The notes beneath the pieces are model-generated. The model was not told the origin of the DNA. It made no database searches and saw only the letters and a program-made list of their open reading frames with translations. A DNA stretch of 64,000 bases from Rhodanobacter sp. MP7CTX1 (GTDB lineage: Bacteria; Pseudomonadota; Gammaproteobacteria; Xanthomonadales; Rhodanobacteraceae), in the NCBI RefSeq assembly GCF_014205795.1, contig NZ_JACHCN010000013.1, positions 1 to 64,000 on the forward strand. The letters are read 5' to 3'. Positions 25,414-34,091 of the stretch are shown here, piece after piece (positions within the stretch are counted from its first letter, which is position 1; each line of letters opens with the position of its first letter). Position numbers and translations under genes: made by a program.

Positions 25414-26880
25414 ATGCCTACCCTACGCTTAGCCAATCTGATTGACGGTCGCCTGCAGCCACCACTCCACGATGCATGGCTTGATGTGCATGAACCCGCC
25501 ACCGGCGCGGTGTTTGCGCATTGTCCGGATTCCAGTGCGGCTGATGTTGACGCGGCGGTCGCTGCCGCCAGTCGCGCCGCGGCCGATTGGGCGAACACAC
25601 CCATCGAAGAACGCGCACACCTATTGCATCGGCTTGCCGATCTGATCGAGGCGCGGCTGGAAGAATTCGCCGCACTGGAATCGCGCGATAGCGGCAAGCC
25701 GGTGAGCCTCGCACGCAAACTCGATATCCCCCGCGCGGTCAGCAATCTGCGCTACTTCGCTGCGGCGATCATGGGCTGGAGCAGCGAATCGCACGCGATG
25801 GAACCGGGCACGCTGGGTGCAAGCGCAATCAACTACACCTTGCGTCAGCCGCTCGGCGTGGTCGGCTGTATCAGCCCATGGAATCTGCCGCTGTATCTGT
25901 TCACGTGGAAGATCGCACCGGCACTGGCCGCTGGCAACACGGTCGTGGCCAAGCCCTCCGAGGTGACGCCCTGCACGGCTGCGCTGCTGGGCGAATTGTC
26001 GATTGCCGCAGGCTTCCCGCCCGGTGTGCTGAACATCGTGCAAGGTCGCGGGCCGACGGTCGGCCAGGCGATCGTGGAGCACCCTGCGGTACAGGCGATC
26101 TCCTTCACGGGAAGCACGATCACCGGTGCACAGATCGCCAGCGCTGCCGCGCCGCAATTCAAGAAAGTATCGCTGGAGATGGGTGGCAAGAATCCGGCTA
26201 TCGTGTTCGCCGATGCGAATCTGGATGACGCGAACCTGGACACCATCGTGCGCTCGGGCTTCGCCAACCAGGGCGAAATCTGCCTGTGTGGCTCGCGCCT
26301 GCTGGTGCAGAAATCCATCTACGAAACGTTTCGCGAACGCTATATCGAGCGCGTGCAGGCACTGCGCGTCGGCGATCCGAACGATTCAGAAAGCAACCTC
26401 GGCGCACTGGTGTCCAGGGCACATTTCGACAAGGTGTCAGCCTGCATCGAACAGGCTCGTGTCGAAGGTGGCCATGTGCTGTGCGGCGGCCACGCGATCA
26501 CCCTGCCCGGCCGCTGCGCGGACGGCTGGTTCATGGCGCCCACCGTCATTGAAGGACTGCCGTCGTCGGCGCAAACCAACCAACAGGAAATTTTCGGGCC
26601 GGTGGTCAGCCTGATTCCGTTCGAGGACGAGGCCGAAGCGCTCGCAATCGCCAACGACAGCCGCTACGGCCTGGCTGCATCGTTGTGGACACAGGATCTT
26701 TCCCGCGCCCATCGACTCGCCGGCCAGCTAGACTTCGGCATTGTCTGGATCAATTGCTGGCTGTTGCGCGATCTGCGCACACCATTTGGCGGAGCCAAGC
26801 AATCCGGAGTCGGCCGTGAGGGTGGCAGTGAAGCGCTGCACTTCTTCACCGAACCGAAAAATATCTGCATTCGTTACTGA
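25414..26880 (+). CDS. 2-aminomuconic / 2-hydroxymuconic semialdehyde dehydrogenase (ALDH family)
   Basis: 488 residues. ALDH catalytic residues: Asn157 in SPWNLP, Glu255 in LEMGGK, Cys290 in GEICLCG. Arg107 (PRAVSNLRYF) and Arg452 (WLLRDLRTPFGG) occupy the places of the two substrate-carboxylate arginines described for the Pseudomonas 2-aminomuconate semialdehyde dehydrogenase, which points to that substrate class. The RidA gene two genes downstream resembles 2-aminomuconate deaminase, the next enzyme of the pathway. No other tryptophan/kynurenine genes are in the window. Confidence 0.82.
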   Translation: MPTLRLANLIDGRLQPPLHDAWLDVHEPATGAVFAHCPDSSAADVDAAVAAASRAAADWANTPIEERAHLLHRLADLIEARLEEFAALESRDSGKPVSLARKLDIPRAVSNLRYFAAAIMGWSSESHAMEPGTLGASAINYTLRQPLGVVGCISPWNLPLYLFTWKIAPALAAGNTVVAKPSEVTPCTAALLGELSIAAGFPPGVLNIVQGRGPTVGQAIVEHPAVQAISFTGSTITGAQIASAAAPQFKKVSLEMGGKNPAIVFADANLDDANLDTIVRSGFANQGEICLCGSRLLVQKSIYETFRERYIERVQALRVGDPNDSESNLGALVSRAHFDKVSACIEQARVEGGHVLCGGHAITLPGRCADGWFMAPTVIEGLPSSAQTNQQEIFGPVVSLIPFEDEAEALAIANDSRYGLAASLWTQDLSRAHRLAGQLDFGIVWINCWLLRDLRTPFGGAKQSGVGREGGSEALHFFTEPKNICIRY

Positions 26881-26913
26881 CGGAGATCGATCCATGCAAG
26901 CCACGCCGATGGA

Positions 26914-27591
26914 ATGCCTACCGTGACCAACCCACTGCAAGAACTACTCGACGGCAACCGTCGATGGTCAGCCGCCATGAACGCGGCGGATCCAACATTC
27001 TTCGAACAGCTGGCCAAGCAGCAATCGCCGAAATACCTGTGGATCGGCTGTTCCGATTCACGTGTGCCGGCGACCCAGATCGTCGACCTGCCACCCGGTG
27101 AAATTTTCGTCCAGCGCAACGTGGCCAACGTGGTCGCGCACAGCGACCTCAACTGCCTCAGCACGATCCAGTTTGCGGTCGATGTTCTCAAGGTCGAGCA
27201 CATCATCATCGTCGGCCACTACGGCTGCGGCGGTGTTCAGGCGGTGCTGGACGAGCGTCGGCTTGGGCTGGTGGACAACTGGTTGCGGCACGTCGGCGAT
27301 GTGGCGGAAAAGCACTCCTCAATGCTCACCGCACTGGATCTGATGTCGGTTCGCAATGCACGTCTGTGTGAGCTCAATGCGATCGAACAGGTGACGAACA
27401 CCTGCCGCACCACGATGGTGATGGATGCCTGGGAGCGCGGCCAGAGCCTCTCGGTGCATGCGTGGTGCTACAGCCTCGAGAACGGCCACATGAATGATCT
27501 TGGCATGCACGTCGATTCGCGCGCATCGCTACAGCCAGCCTATGAAGCGGCTTTGCAGCGATTGGTGCGGCCTGCGGTCGTGCGCCCGTGA
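26914..27591 (+). CDS. Beta-class carbonic anhydrase
   Basis: 225 residues, 33 bp after the ALDH stop. Zinc ligands and the Asp-Arg dyad are visible: WIGCSDSRVP and VGHYGCGGVQAV. It hydrates CO2 to bicarbonate in the cytoplasm, as Can of E. coli does. A GTG three codons in is an alternative start. Its stop overlaps the RidA start (GTGA). Its placement between two enzymes of a decarboxylating aromatic pathway is unusual. Confidence 0.92.
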   Translation: MPTVTNPLQELLDGNRRWSAAMNAADPTFFEQLAKQQSPKYLWIGCSDSRVPATQIVDLPPGEIFVQRNVANVVAHSDLNCLSTIQFAVDVLKVEHIIIVGHYGCGGVQAVLDERRLGLVDNWLRHVGDVAEKHSSMLTALDLMSVRNARLCELNAIEQVTNTCRTTMVMDAWERGQSLSVHAWCYSLENGHMNDLGMHVDSRASLQPAYEAALQRLVRPAVVRP

Positions 27592-28025
27592 ACCAGGTCA
27601 TCCGCACCGATGCCGCGCCGGCACCCGTAGGGGCCTATCCGCACGCACGCAAGGTAGGTGACCTGCTGTTCCTGTCTGGTGTCGGGCCGCGCCTGCCTGG
27701 CAGCAACGGGATTCCCGGCAACGTGCACGATGCCGATGGCCGGCTGATCAGTTACGACATCGAAGCACAATGCCGGCAGGTCTTCGCCAATGTGCGTGCC
27801 GTGCTGGAAGCCAGCGGCGCCGCGTGGACCGACCTGGTGGATGTCACCGTTTTTCTGACCGACATGCAGCGCGATTTTGCTGTCTACAACCGGCTGTACG
27901 CAGAGCATTTCGTCGGCGTCGATGCCTGCCGCACCACCCTGGGCATCACCGCGCTACCCACGCCGATCGCGATCGAGTTGAAGTGCATTGCGGCGCTGCC
28001 GCACGCTGAAACGCCTGCAAGATAG
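27588..28025 (+). CDS. RidA-family protein, 2-aminomuconate deaminase type
   Basis: 145 residues from a GTG overlapping the carbonic anhydrase stop. PVGAYPHARKVGDLLFLSGV, YDIEAQC and ALPTPIAIELKCIAALP match the RidA subgroup that contains 2-aminomuconate deaminase, not the generic enamine deaminase RidA. The preceding semialdehyde dehydrogenase makes the substrate of that enzyme, which supports the call. A strong hairpin terminator follows 24 bp after the stop. Confidence 0.8.
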   Translation: MNQVIRTDAAPAPVGAYPHARKVGDLLFLSGVGPRLPGSNGIPGNVHDADGRLISYDIEAQCRQVFANVRAVLEASGAAWTDLVDVTVFLTDMQRDFAVYNRLYAEHFVGVDACRTTLGITALPTPIAIELKCIAALPHAETPAR

Positions 28026-28048
28026 ACGCACGTCGCACCGTGCCCATG

Positions 28049-28080
28049 AAAAAACCCCGCCGGTTGCACCAGCGGGGTTT
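28049..28080. terminator. Terminator shared by the RidA gene and the first small secreted-protein gene
   Basis: AAAAAACCCCGC, loop of about 11, GCGGGGTTT. It lies between the convergent RidA (+) and small secreted-protein (-) genes and has A- and T-runs on both sides. Confidence 0.85.
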
Positions 28081-28103
28081 CGATTCACAGCAATCCGAGC
28101 AAA

Positions 28104-28364
28104 CTACTGCCCTGCCGTGCCAGCAGCTGCCGGAGCAGGCGGGGTGGCGGGCTGTTTCTTGGGGTACTTGCTCTTGTTCCTGGTGGTCTTGGTCTTGGTC
28201 GCCTTGGGGGCAGCAGCCGTACCGGCGGCAGCGGGTGCCGCCGCAGGAGCCATCTGCGCAGTCGCCGCCGGCGCGGCCTGCGGAGCAGCAGGCTGGGCCA
28301 GCACCGAACCGGTAAGAGCTACGCCCGCCACAAGCAATGAAGCGATTACAAGTTTACGCATCAT
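28104..28364 (-). CDS. Small secreted Ala/Pro/Lys-rich protein, copy 1 (Asr-like)
   Basis: 86 residues starting at a double ATG. A clear signal peptide (MRKLVIASLLVAGVALTGSV, cleavage after LAQ) is followed by about 30 residues rich in Ala and Pro, then a basic stretch KTKTTRNKSKYPKK and another Ala/Pro tail. The composition recalls acid-shock protein Asr, whose mature part is Ala- and Lys/His-rich, but no alignment was made. It has a near-identical neighbour at 28674-28919 with matching promoter, leader and terminator. Confidence 0.75.
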   Translation of the reverse strand: MMRKLVIASLLVAGVALTGSVLAQPAAPQAAPAATAQMAPAAAPAAAGTAAAPKATKTKTTRNKSKYPKKQPATPPAPAAAGTAGQ

Positions 28365-28436
28365 GATGTTGAGCCTCGACGATTAGGTATCGCGGACCCG
28401 GCCGGAACCCGGCATCTCGGGTGGCGCGACGAGCAA

Positions 28437-28445
28437 ACAATAGCA
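28437..28445 (-). promoter_or_regulatory. Extended -10 of small secreted-protein gene copy 1
   Basis: On the minus strand TGCTATTGT (TG-n-TATTGT), 73 bases before the ATG. The same element is conserved upstream of copy 2. The leader between promoter and ATG holds the hairpin GCCGG-GTT-CCGGC in both copies. Confidence 0.5.
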
Positions 28446-28616
28446 GCACTAAGGGAATATGACGCCTGAACACAACACGTAACTCCACCCCGAATCTGCA
28501 GGCGGGCATTTGACTTTCTTTTGCTCCAGATTGACACGTAACAACCTGTAATCGTTGCAAGCAGGTTGCCGCAGAGGATTGAACAATTCCTGCACGGCCA
28601 GTGCGATCCCACAACG

Positions 28617-28649
28617 AAAAACCCCGTCGGTTTACACCGACGGGGTTTT
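28617..28649 (-). terminator. Terminator of small secreted-protein gene copy 2
   Basis: AAAAACCCCGTCGG-TTTACA-CCGACGGGGTTTT, 25 bases past the copy 2 stop. It has the same layout and following bases (GATTCAC) as the terminator of copy 1. Confidence 0.9.
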
Positions 28650-28673
28650 GATTCACCACAGATCAGCTGACTA

Positions 28674-28919
28674 TCAGCCAGCGGTGCTGGAAGCAGCAGG
28701 AGCCGTCTTGGCAGGAGCCTTCTTGGTGTGCTTGGTCTTGTGCTTGGTGGTCGTCGCTGCCTTCGGAGCAGCAGCGGTACCGGCAGCAGCCGGGGCGGCG
28801 GCGGGAGCGGCCTGCGGGGTTGCCATCGCTGCCTGCGGGGCAGCAGCCTGAGCCAGCACAGAACCGGAAAGAGCCACGCCCGCCACGAGCAGGGAAGCGA
28901 TCGCAAGTTTACGCATCAT
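28674..28919 (-). CDS. Small secreted Ala/Pro/Lys-rich protein, copy 2 (Asr-like)
   Basis: 81 residues, again from a double ATG; the frame is open further upstream but only into the leader. The signal peptide differs from copy 1 at a few residues. The basic stretch here is KHKTKHTKKAPAK, closer to the Lys/His-rich repeats of acid-shock protein Asr. Offset between the two ATGs is 555 bp, so the unit duplicated as a whole. Function unknown; periplasmic or secreted, probably acid- or stress-related by analogy. Confidence 0.78.
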   Translation of the reverse strand: MMRKLAIASLLVAGVALSGSVLAQAAAPQAAMATPQAAPAAAPAAAGTAAAPKAATTTKHKTKHTKKAPAKTAPAASSTAG

Positions 28920-28992
28920 AGTGTTGAGCCTCGGACGATTAGGTATCGCGATCCCGGCCGGAACCCGGCAACTCGGGTGGCGCGACAACTCC

Positions 28993-29001
28993 ACAATAAC
29001 A
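28993..29001 (-). promoter_or_regulatory. Extended -10 of small secreted-protein gene copy 2
   Basis: On the minus strand TGTTATTGT, the counterpart of TGCTATTGT in copy 1, at the same distance from the ATG (74 against 73 bases). Surrounding bases (CTTCGTGCTG against CTTAGTGCTG) are also conserved. Confidence 0.5.
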
Positions 29002-29107
29002 GCACGAAGGGGGTACGCCACCTGAACGAAACACGGGATTTTCACCTCGCGTCTATACCCGGGCATTGACTTGCTTTTGCGCTAAATCCACCCGCAATAG
29101 CTTGCGA

Positions 29108-29887
29108 TTATTGCAGGCTGATCTGCAACAGTTGACTGATCAAGTCCTGCACAGCGCGCGCTTTTACCTCGTCGAATTCGAAGGTCTCTTCGTCCATGTA
29201 ATTGAGCTGCGAAAGTTCCAGTTGCACCGCCTGCACAGCCGCCTCGGGATTCCCGTATTGCCGGGTGATGTAACCGCCCTTGAAGCGCCCGTTGACCGCA
29301 AAACTGAAGCGCGACTGCGACTCCAGACACGCCTGCAATGTGGCTTGCAGAGTTGCACCGCAACTTGTTCCCGATGCTGTGCCAAGATTGAAATCCGGCA
29401 GTTGGCCTTCGAACAGCATCGGCACCCGGCTGCGGATGGTATGGCCTTCCCACAGCACTGCCCGGCCGTGCTCAGTGCACAGATCAGCAAGTTCTTTCGA
29501 TATCGCCTGGTGATACGGCTGCCAGAAATCGTTTATCCGCTGTTGAACTTCGACGCTATCCGGCGTGTCGCCGTCCAGATAGAGCGGCTCGCCGTCAAAA
29601 CCGATCGTCGACACCAGGCCTGTCTCGCGCTGGCCTGGATAGAGGGCGTGACCATCGGCGGGCCGGTTGAGGTCGATCACGTAACGCGACGCCATTGGCT
29701 TCAACAAGCTGGCGCCAAGCGCGTGCGCCAACGGCTCATACAGGCGCCCCACATGCCAGTCGGTATCCGGCGAACGCCGCGCCGCCGGGTGCATGCGCGC
29801 GGCAATCGCGTCGGGGATGAAGCTGCCGTCGTGCGGCAGGCTGATCAAGAGCGGCACGCGACCGCGCTGCAAGGTGTAGTTGGCCAT
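29108..29887 (-). CDS. hutG: N-formylglutamate amidohydrolase (HutG type)
   Basis: 259 residues from ATG 29887. Family motifs PLLISLPHDGSFIPDAI, SPDTDWHVGRLY, SRYVIDLNRP and GRFKGGYITRQYG are clear. The enzyme releases glutamate and formate from N-formylglutamate at the end of one histidine degradation route. No hutH, hutU, hutI or hutF is in the window, so it is either an isolated hut gene or acts on another N-formyl amino acid. Confidence 0.82.
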   Translation of the reverse strand: MANYTLQRGRVPLLISLPHDGSFIPDAIAARMHPAARRSPDTDWHVGRLYEPLAHALGASLLKPMASRYVIDLNRPADGHALYPGQRETGLVSTIGFDGEPLYLDGDTPDSVEVQQRINDFWQPYHQAISKELADLCTEHGRAVLWEGHTIRSRVPMLFEGQLPDFNLGTASGTSCGATLQATLQACLESQSRFSFAVNGRFKGGYITRQYGNPEAAVQAVQLELSQLNYMDEETFEFDEVKARAVQDLISQLLQISLQ

Positions 29888-29930
29888 ACGCCACATTGTA
29901 GTGGCGATGGATGATGGCCACAGCCTGGGC

Positions 29931-31277
29931 TTAGCCCATCAGCACCAGTTCTTCTGCCGAGCTGGGGTGGATCGCCACGGTGGCATCCAGATCGCGCTTG
30001 TGCAGACCCAGTTTCAACGCCACGGCGAAGCCCTGCAGCATTTCCTCGACACCTGGACCCAGCGCATGGATGCCAACTACACGCTCGTCAGCACCCACGC
30101 AGACCAGCTTCATCAAGGTCTGATCGTGCCTGCCGGCCAGCTTCCATTGCATCGGGGTGAACCGGCTGCGATAAACGGTGACCTGATCACCGTGTTCGGC
30201 GCGCGCCTGCGCCTCGGTCAGCCCGACGATGCCGAGTGGTGGCTCGGCAAAGAGCACGCTGGGAATATTCCGGTAATCCATTTGCGCATCCGGCTGCCCC
30301 CCAAACAGCCGATCCGCCAGCAAGCGGCCGGCGGCAACGGCGACCGGCGTCAATGCCTTGTGCTCAGTGACATCGCCAACCGCAAGAATCCCCGTGATGT
30401 TCGTGTTCTGCCGGGCGTCCACCAGCACGTGTCCGCGCTTGTCGGTCTCCACACCGACCGTCTCCAGGCCCAAAGCCTCCGTATTCGGCACCCGCCCGAC
30501 CGCCCACAGCAGCGCATCGTAAGGCCCGCGCAAACCCGTCTGGGAGTCGTCCAGCATGATGCCGTCGGCGTTACGATGCGCTGCCCGGACCACACTCTGC
30601 AGACTGATACGAATGCCTTGCACCTCCATCTGTTGCTGTAAGGCCTGCACCAGTTCGGCATCGAAATCCTGCAGCCACGACCCATGCGCCAGCATGTCCA
30701 CTTCGGCGCCGAGTGCCCGCAGCAACCCGGCGAATTCCACCGCCACATAACCGCCGCCAACAATCGCGACGCGACGGGGCAGCGCACGTAGCGCAAAGAT
30801 GTCGTCGGAGACCATGCCCAACTCGAAGCCGGGCAGCTCAAGCCGGCGCGGCCTGGCGCCGGTGGAAATCACGATCTGCGCAGCCTGCAACCGATCGCCA
30901 TCCGACAATTCGATCGTATCGGCCGCGACAAAGCGTCCCGACTGACGCAGCAGCTGCACACCGGCTTCCTGCAAGCGCGCGGCATAGCGTTGCTCGATCA
31001 CGTCGATGTAGCCCTGTCGCACCCCTCGAAAACGCTCCCAGTCGAGCGGCCCCGGCTGCGAGGCAAAGCCGAACTCGAGCGCAAGTTGCTGTGCCTGCGC
31101 CAATTGCGCGGCAAACCACAACGCCTTCTTCGGCACGCAGCCGCGGTGCACGCAGGTGCCACCCAGGCCAGCGGGATCGAGCAAGGCCACGCGGACGCCG
31201 TGCTGTGCGGCGCGGATGGCTGTGGCCAGGCCGCCTGAGCCGGCGCCCAACACGATCAGGTCATGGCTTGCGGTCAT
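29931..31277 (-). CDS. gor: Glutathione-disulfide reductase
   Basis: 448 residues. FAD-binding LIVLGAGSGGLATAIRAA, redox disulfide GGTCVHRGCVPKK, NADPH-binding VAIVGGGYVAVEFAG and the C-terminal catalytic AIHPSSAEELVLM are all present. It keeps glutathione reduced. The arginine-rich NADPH signature after the GxGYxA loop is hard to place by eye, so coenzyme preference is not certain. Ends 43 bp before the hutG-like start. Confidence 0.92.
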   Translation of the reverse strand: MTASHDLIVLGAGSGGLATAIRAAQHGVRVALLDPAGLGGTCVHRGCVPKKALWFAAQLAQAQQLALEFGFASQPGPLDWERFRGVRQGYIDVIEQRYAARLQEAGVQLLRQSGRFVAADTIELSDGDRLQAAQIVISTGARPRRLELPGFELGMVSDDIFALRALPRRVAIVGGGYVAVEFAGLLRALGAEVDMLAHGSWLQDFDAELVQALQQQMEVQGIRISLQSVVRAAHRNADGIMLDDSQTGLRGPYDALLWAVGRVPNTEALGLETVGVETDKRGHVLVDARQNTNITGILAVGDVTEHKALTPVAVAAGRLLADRLFGGQPDAQMDYRNIPSVLFAEPPLGIVGLTEAQARAEHGDQVTVYRSRFTPMQWKLAGRHDQTLMKLVCVGADERVVGIHALGPGVEEMLQGFAVALKLGLHKRDLDATVAIHPSSAEELVLMG

Positions 31278-31361
31278 TGCTGCATCCTCGATGATTCATT
31301 GCGAAGCTAGCAGCAACGCGCCTACCTTGCCTCAAACTCACAAGCGCCTGCGCAACGCGCT

Positions 31362-32621
31362 CTACAAGCCAAAGCGTGCTGGCGCAAACGGTGTCGCATC
31401 GACTGGCGATGCCGGGCCGCCAAGCATCGACGCGATCAATTCGCCGGTAGCCGTCGACATGCTGACGCCGAGCATGCCGTGCGCCGTCGCGAGCAGCAGG
31501 TTCGACCAGCGTGTGCTCGGCCCGATGATCGGCACCTCATCCACGCTCATCGGCCGCCAGCCCCACCACTCTTCCAGCAACTGGGGACCTTCCGGCTCGT
31601 GCAGGCCGTTGGCCGCACCGCGCCGCAACGCATCGATCCGGGTGCGATTGAGGCCCTCGGCATAACCGGAAAATTCCATCGTGCTGCCCAGTCGGTAGCC
31701 GCTGTCCCAGGTCGTCACGCAGACGGCTGCCTCGCGCAGCACCAGCGCATGCTTCGGCGCCCGTGCGGGGCGGCTGTAGGTCAGCGAATAACCCTTGCCT
31801 GGCTGCATCGGCAGGCGCAAGCCCAGCGTTTTTCCCAGCAACGGCGACCATGCGCCGAGCGCCAGCACCACGCGATCCGCCAGGAACGCGCCACGACTGC
31901 TGTGCACCTGGCTGATGCGGCCATTGTCCGTAGTGAAGTTTTCAATCCGCGCGCCGGTCTCGATCACGCCGCCCAGCTCGCGCACGCGTCGCGCCAGTTC
32001 GGCCACGTAACGATCCGGACGTAACCGGGCATCGCCGGGATGAAACAGGCCGCCGACCACGCCAGGCTTCAGGGCGGGCTCCATCGCTTCGACGTCGTCG
32101 CCATGCAGCCTTTGCACCTCGATGCCAAGGCGATCCAGCATCGCGGCATGATGGTGTTCGTCGGCCGCGCGCTTTTTCGAGCTGCGATAGACGTACAGCA
32201 CGCCTTCTTCGGTGAATTCGCAATCCAGTTTATCGTCGCGTACCAGCTCGCCCAGCAGCAGGCGTGAGCGCGACAGGATCGCCGAACGCGCCATCGTGGC
32301 GCGTTGGAAATCACCCCAGTTGCAGTGCCGTGCAAAGCCAAGCAGCCAGCGCAGGCGTGGCCCGTCAAACCGGGGATTGAGATACAGCGGAGCTTCCGCC
32401 GTGAGCATCGAACGCAGCGCCACACCGATCATTCCAGGCATCGCCAGCGGCGGTGCATGGCTGGGAGTGATCGTGCCGCAGTTCCCGTGCGAGCTGCCAC
32501 AGCCGGGGGTGCCCTGCTCCAGCACGCGCACGCTGGCACCGGCCTTGAGCAAATAGAGCGCGCAGCTGAGGCCGACCACGCCGCCGCCAAGAATCAAGAT
32601 ATCGCTGTTTGTGGCATCCAT
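31362..32621 (-). CDS. D-amino acid dehydrogenase (DadA-like FAD oxidoreductase)
   Basis: 419 residues. The FAD-binding fingerprint ILGGGVVGLSCALYL is followed by the DadA-type GCGSSHGNCGTITPSHA and the C-terminal WGWRPMSVDEVPIIGPS. It oxidises D-amino acids to 2-oxo acids, passing electrons to the quinone pool. DadA and D-hydroxyproline dehydrogenase share this sequence pattern, and no hydroxyproline or alanine catabolic gene is adjacent to decide. 84 bp upstream of gor. Confidence 0.78.
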   Translation of the reverse strand: MDATNSDILILGGGVVGLSCALYLLKAGASVRVLEQGTPGCGSSHGNCGTITPSHAPPLAMPGMIGVALRSMLTAEAPLYLNPRFDGPRLRWLLGFARHCNWGDFQRATMARSAILSRSRLLLGELVRDDKLDCEFTEEGVLYVYRSSKKRAADEHHHAAMLDRLGIEVQRLHGDDVEAMEPALKPGVVGGLFHPGDARLRPDRYVAELARRVRELGGVIETGARIENFTTDNGRISQVHSSRGAFLADRVVLALGAWSPLLGKTLGLRLPMQPGKGYSLTYSRPARAPKHALVLREAAVCVTTWDSGYRLGSTMEFSGYAEGLNRTRIDALRRGAANGLHEPEGPQLLEEWWGWRPMSVDEVPIIGPSTRWSNLLLATAHGMLGVSMSTATGELIASMLGGPASPVDATPFAPARFGL

Positions 32622-32801
32622 CGGCCCATTCTAACGGTGCCGAAACACAGATCGCCTCGACGCCGGCGCAATCCGATCGAGCGCAACGCCCCGCAACCAG
32701 CTCCAGGAAGCTTGCCGCCCGATGGTTCGTCCAAATTCTGAGAACTTCCTTCCAAGTGATTGATTTGATAACCTCGGCGCCACTAACGCTGAGGTTGTTC
32801 C

Positions 32802-33377
32802 ATGGGCTTGGATCCGGTTGCCAGCTTCGCGTCAACGTCATCGCCATGGCGCACGACGCGTCAGTTGCTGTTGGCGACCACCCTGCTATTGCTGGCCGCC
32901 TGCGCCAGCAGCCCGCATCGGCGCGAGGCGACCTTCAAGGATTCGCATTCCGCATTGGCCGATGAGCCGGCGCGGGCGCCTTCCGACGCGAGCGCGGGCA
33001 CCGCGAACGATGTGTTGTTCCGTGCCATGGCACTGGTTGGCACGCCCTACCATTGGGGCGGCAACACGCCAGAAGGCGGCTTTGATTGCAGCGGTCTGGT
33101 CGGTTACGTCTATCGCCATGCTGCGTACATGCAGCTGCCGCACAGTTCACGCGAGATGGCCGCGATGAGCGGCCTGAAGGTTTCGAGGATGACCGACCTG
33201 GTCAGTGGTGACCTGGTGTTCTTCGGCAGCAGCGGCGGTATCAGCCATGTCGGCGTGTATGTCGGCAAGGGTCGCTTCGTGCATGCACCGAACAGCGGCG
33301 GTACGGTGCGGCTGGATGATATCGACGGGCCGTACTGGCGTGACCATTTTGAATATGGGAAGCGGTTGCTGGATTGA
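32802..33377 (+). CDS. NlpC/P60-family peptidoglycan endopeptidase, lipoprotein
   Basis: 191 residues. An N-terminal signal with lipobox LLLAACAS predicts an outer-membrane-facing lipoprotein. The C40 peptidase triad is visible: Cys in FDCSGLV, His in ISHVGVYVG and the third residue, His, in RFVHAP. Members such as Spr/MepS cleave peptide cross-links of peptidoglycan. Followed by a terminator at 33475. Confidence 0.9.
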   Translation: MGLDPVASFASTSSPWRTTRQLLLATTLLLLAACASSPHRREATFKDSHSALADEPARAPSDASAGTANDVLFRAMALVGTPYHWGGNTPEGGFDCSGLVGYVYRHAAYMQLPHSSREMAAMSGLKVSRMTDLVSGDLVFFGSSGGISHVGVYVGKGRFVHAPNSGGTVRLDDIDGPYWRDHFEYGKRLLD

Positions 33378-33431
33378 GCGACGGCTTCGTTTTCGTTGCA
33401 TCGGATCCGATTGGATTTGAGGCGACGTGAA

Positions 33432-33464
33432 CCCTCACCCCAACCCTCTCCCGATGGGAGAGGG
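33432..33464. repeat. Family E hairpin
   Basis: CCCTCACCCCAACCCTCTCC and onward: the CCCTCTCCC-GAT-GGGAGAGGG stem (33444-33464) is perfect. Related to 441-476. Confidence 0.75.
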
Positions 33465-33474
33465 TGCAAACGAA

Positions 33475-33504
33475 GAACGGCGCCCTCGGGCGCCGTTCGC
33501 TTTT
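33475..33504 (+). terminator. Terminator after the NlpC/P60 gene
   Basis: GAACGGCGCCC-TC-GGGCGCCGTTC then GCTTTT, an 11-bp perfect stem with a short U-run on the plus strand, between convergent genes. Confidence 0.8.
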
Positions 33505-33528
33505 ACACAATAAGAGCGGGCACTCTAC

Positions 33529-34014
33529 TCAGTGCGCGTCGGCGCCCGGCGCATGCGCGTGGCCGTGCTGGATTTCTTCTTCGGTGGCATCGCGCACTTC
33601 GCCGATACTCACATCGAAATGCAGGTCCTTGCCGGCCATCGGATGATTCAGGTCCACGTCGATCGTGCTCATGCCGACCTTGTGCACGGTTACTGCACGC
33701 TGACCGCCTTCCTTCAGCTGCAGTGCGGTCGCCATACCCGGCTTGAGGCGATTTGCCTGCGGGAAATACTTCTTCGACACGCGCTGGATCTGACCTTCCT
33801 GGCGTTCGCCGTAGCCTTCGGCTGCCGGCACATCCACTTGCAACGTATCGCCGGCCTCGTGGCCCTCGATCGCCTTTTCCAGGCCCGGAATCAGCTGGCC
33901 GTGGCCAAGCAGGATCCACAACTGTTCGTTGCGATCATGCGAACTCTCAACCTTTTCACCATCCACTGTCAGCGTGTAGTGGATCGCGATGACCTTGTCT
34001 TTGCCAGCCTTCAT
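33529..34014 (-). CDS. slyD: FKBP-type peptidyl-prolyl isomerase SlyD
   Basis: 161 residues from ATG 34014; the open frame runs far upstream through the MFS gene but is a shadow there. The split FKBP domain (KVIAIHYTLTVDGE, LGHGQLIPGLEKAIEGHEAG and FDVSIGEVRDATEEEI) encloses an IF chaperone domain. The C-terminal metal tail is short, HGHAHAPGADAH, with few His and no Cys, unlike the long nickel-binding tail of E. coli SlyD. Confidence 0.93.
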   Translation of the reverse strand: MKAGKDKVIAIHYTLTVDGEKVESSHDRNEQLWILLGHGQLIPGLEKAIEGHEAGDTLQVDVPAAEGYGERQEGQIQRVSKKYFPQANRLKPGMATALQLKEGGQRAVTVHKVGMSTIDVDLNHPMAGKDLHFDVSIGEVRDATEEEIQHGHAHAPGADAH

Positions 34015-34091
34015 TGCCTGTCTCGTCGATGGGATCAAACCGGGGATTCTAGCAGCACCCCGGTCGGCAGCCCGGCATTGGCAGCCCGTGG

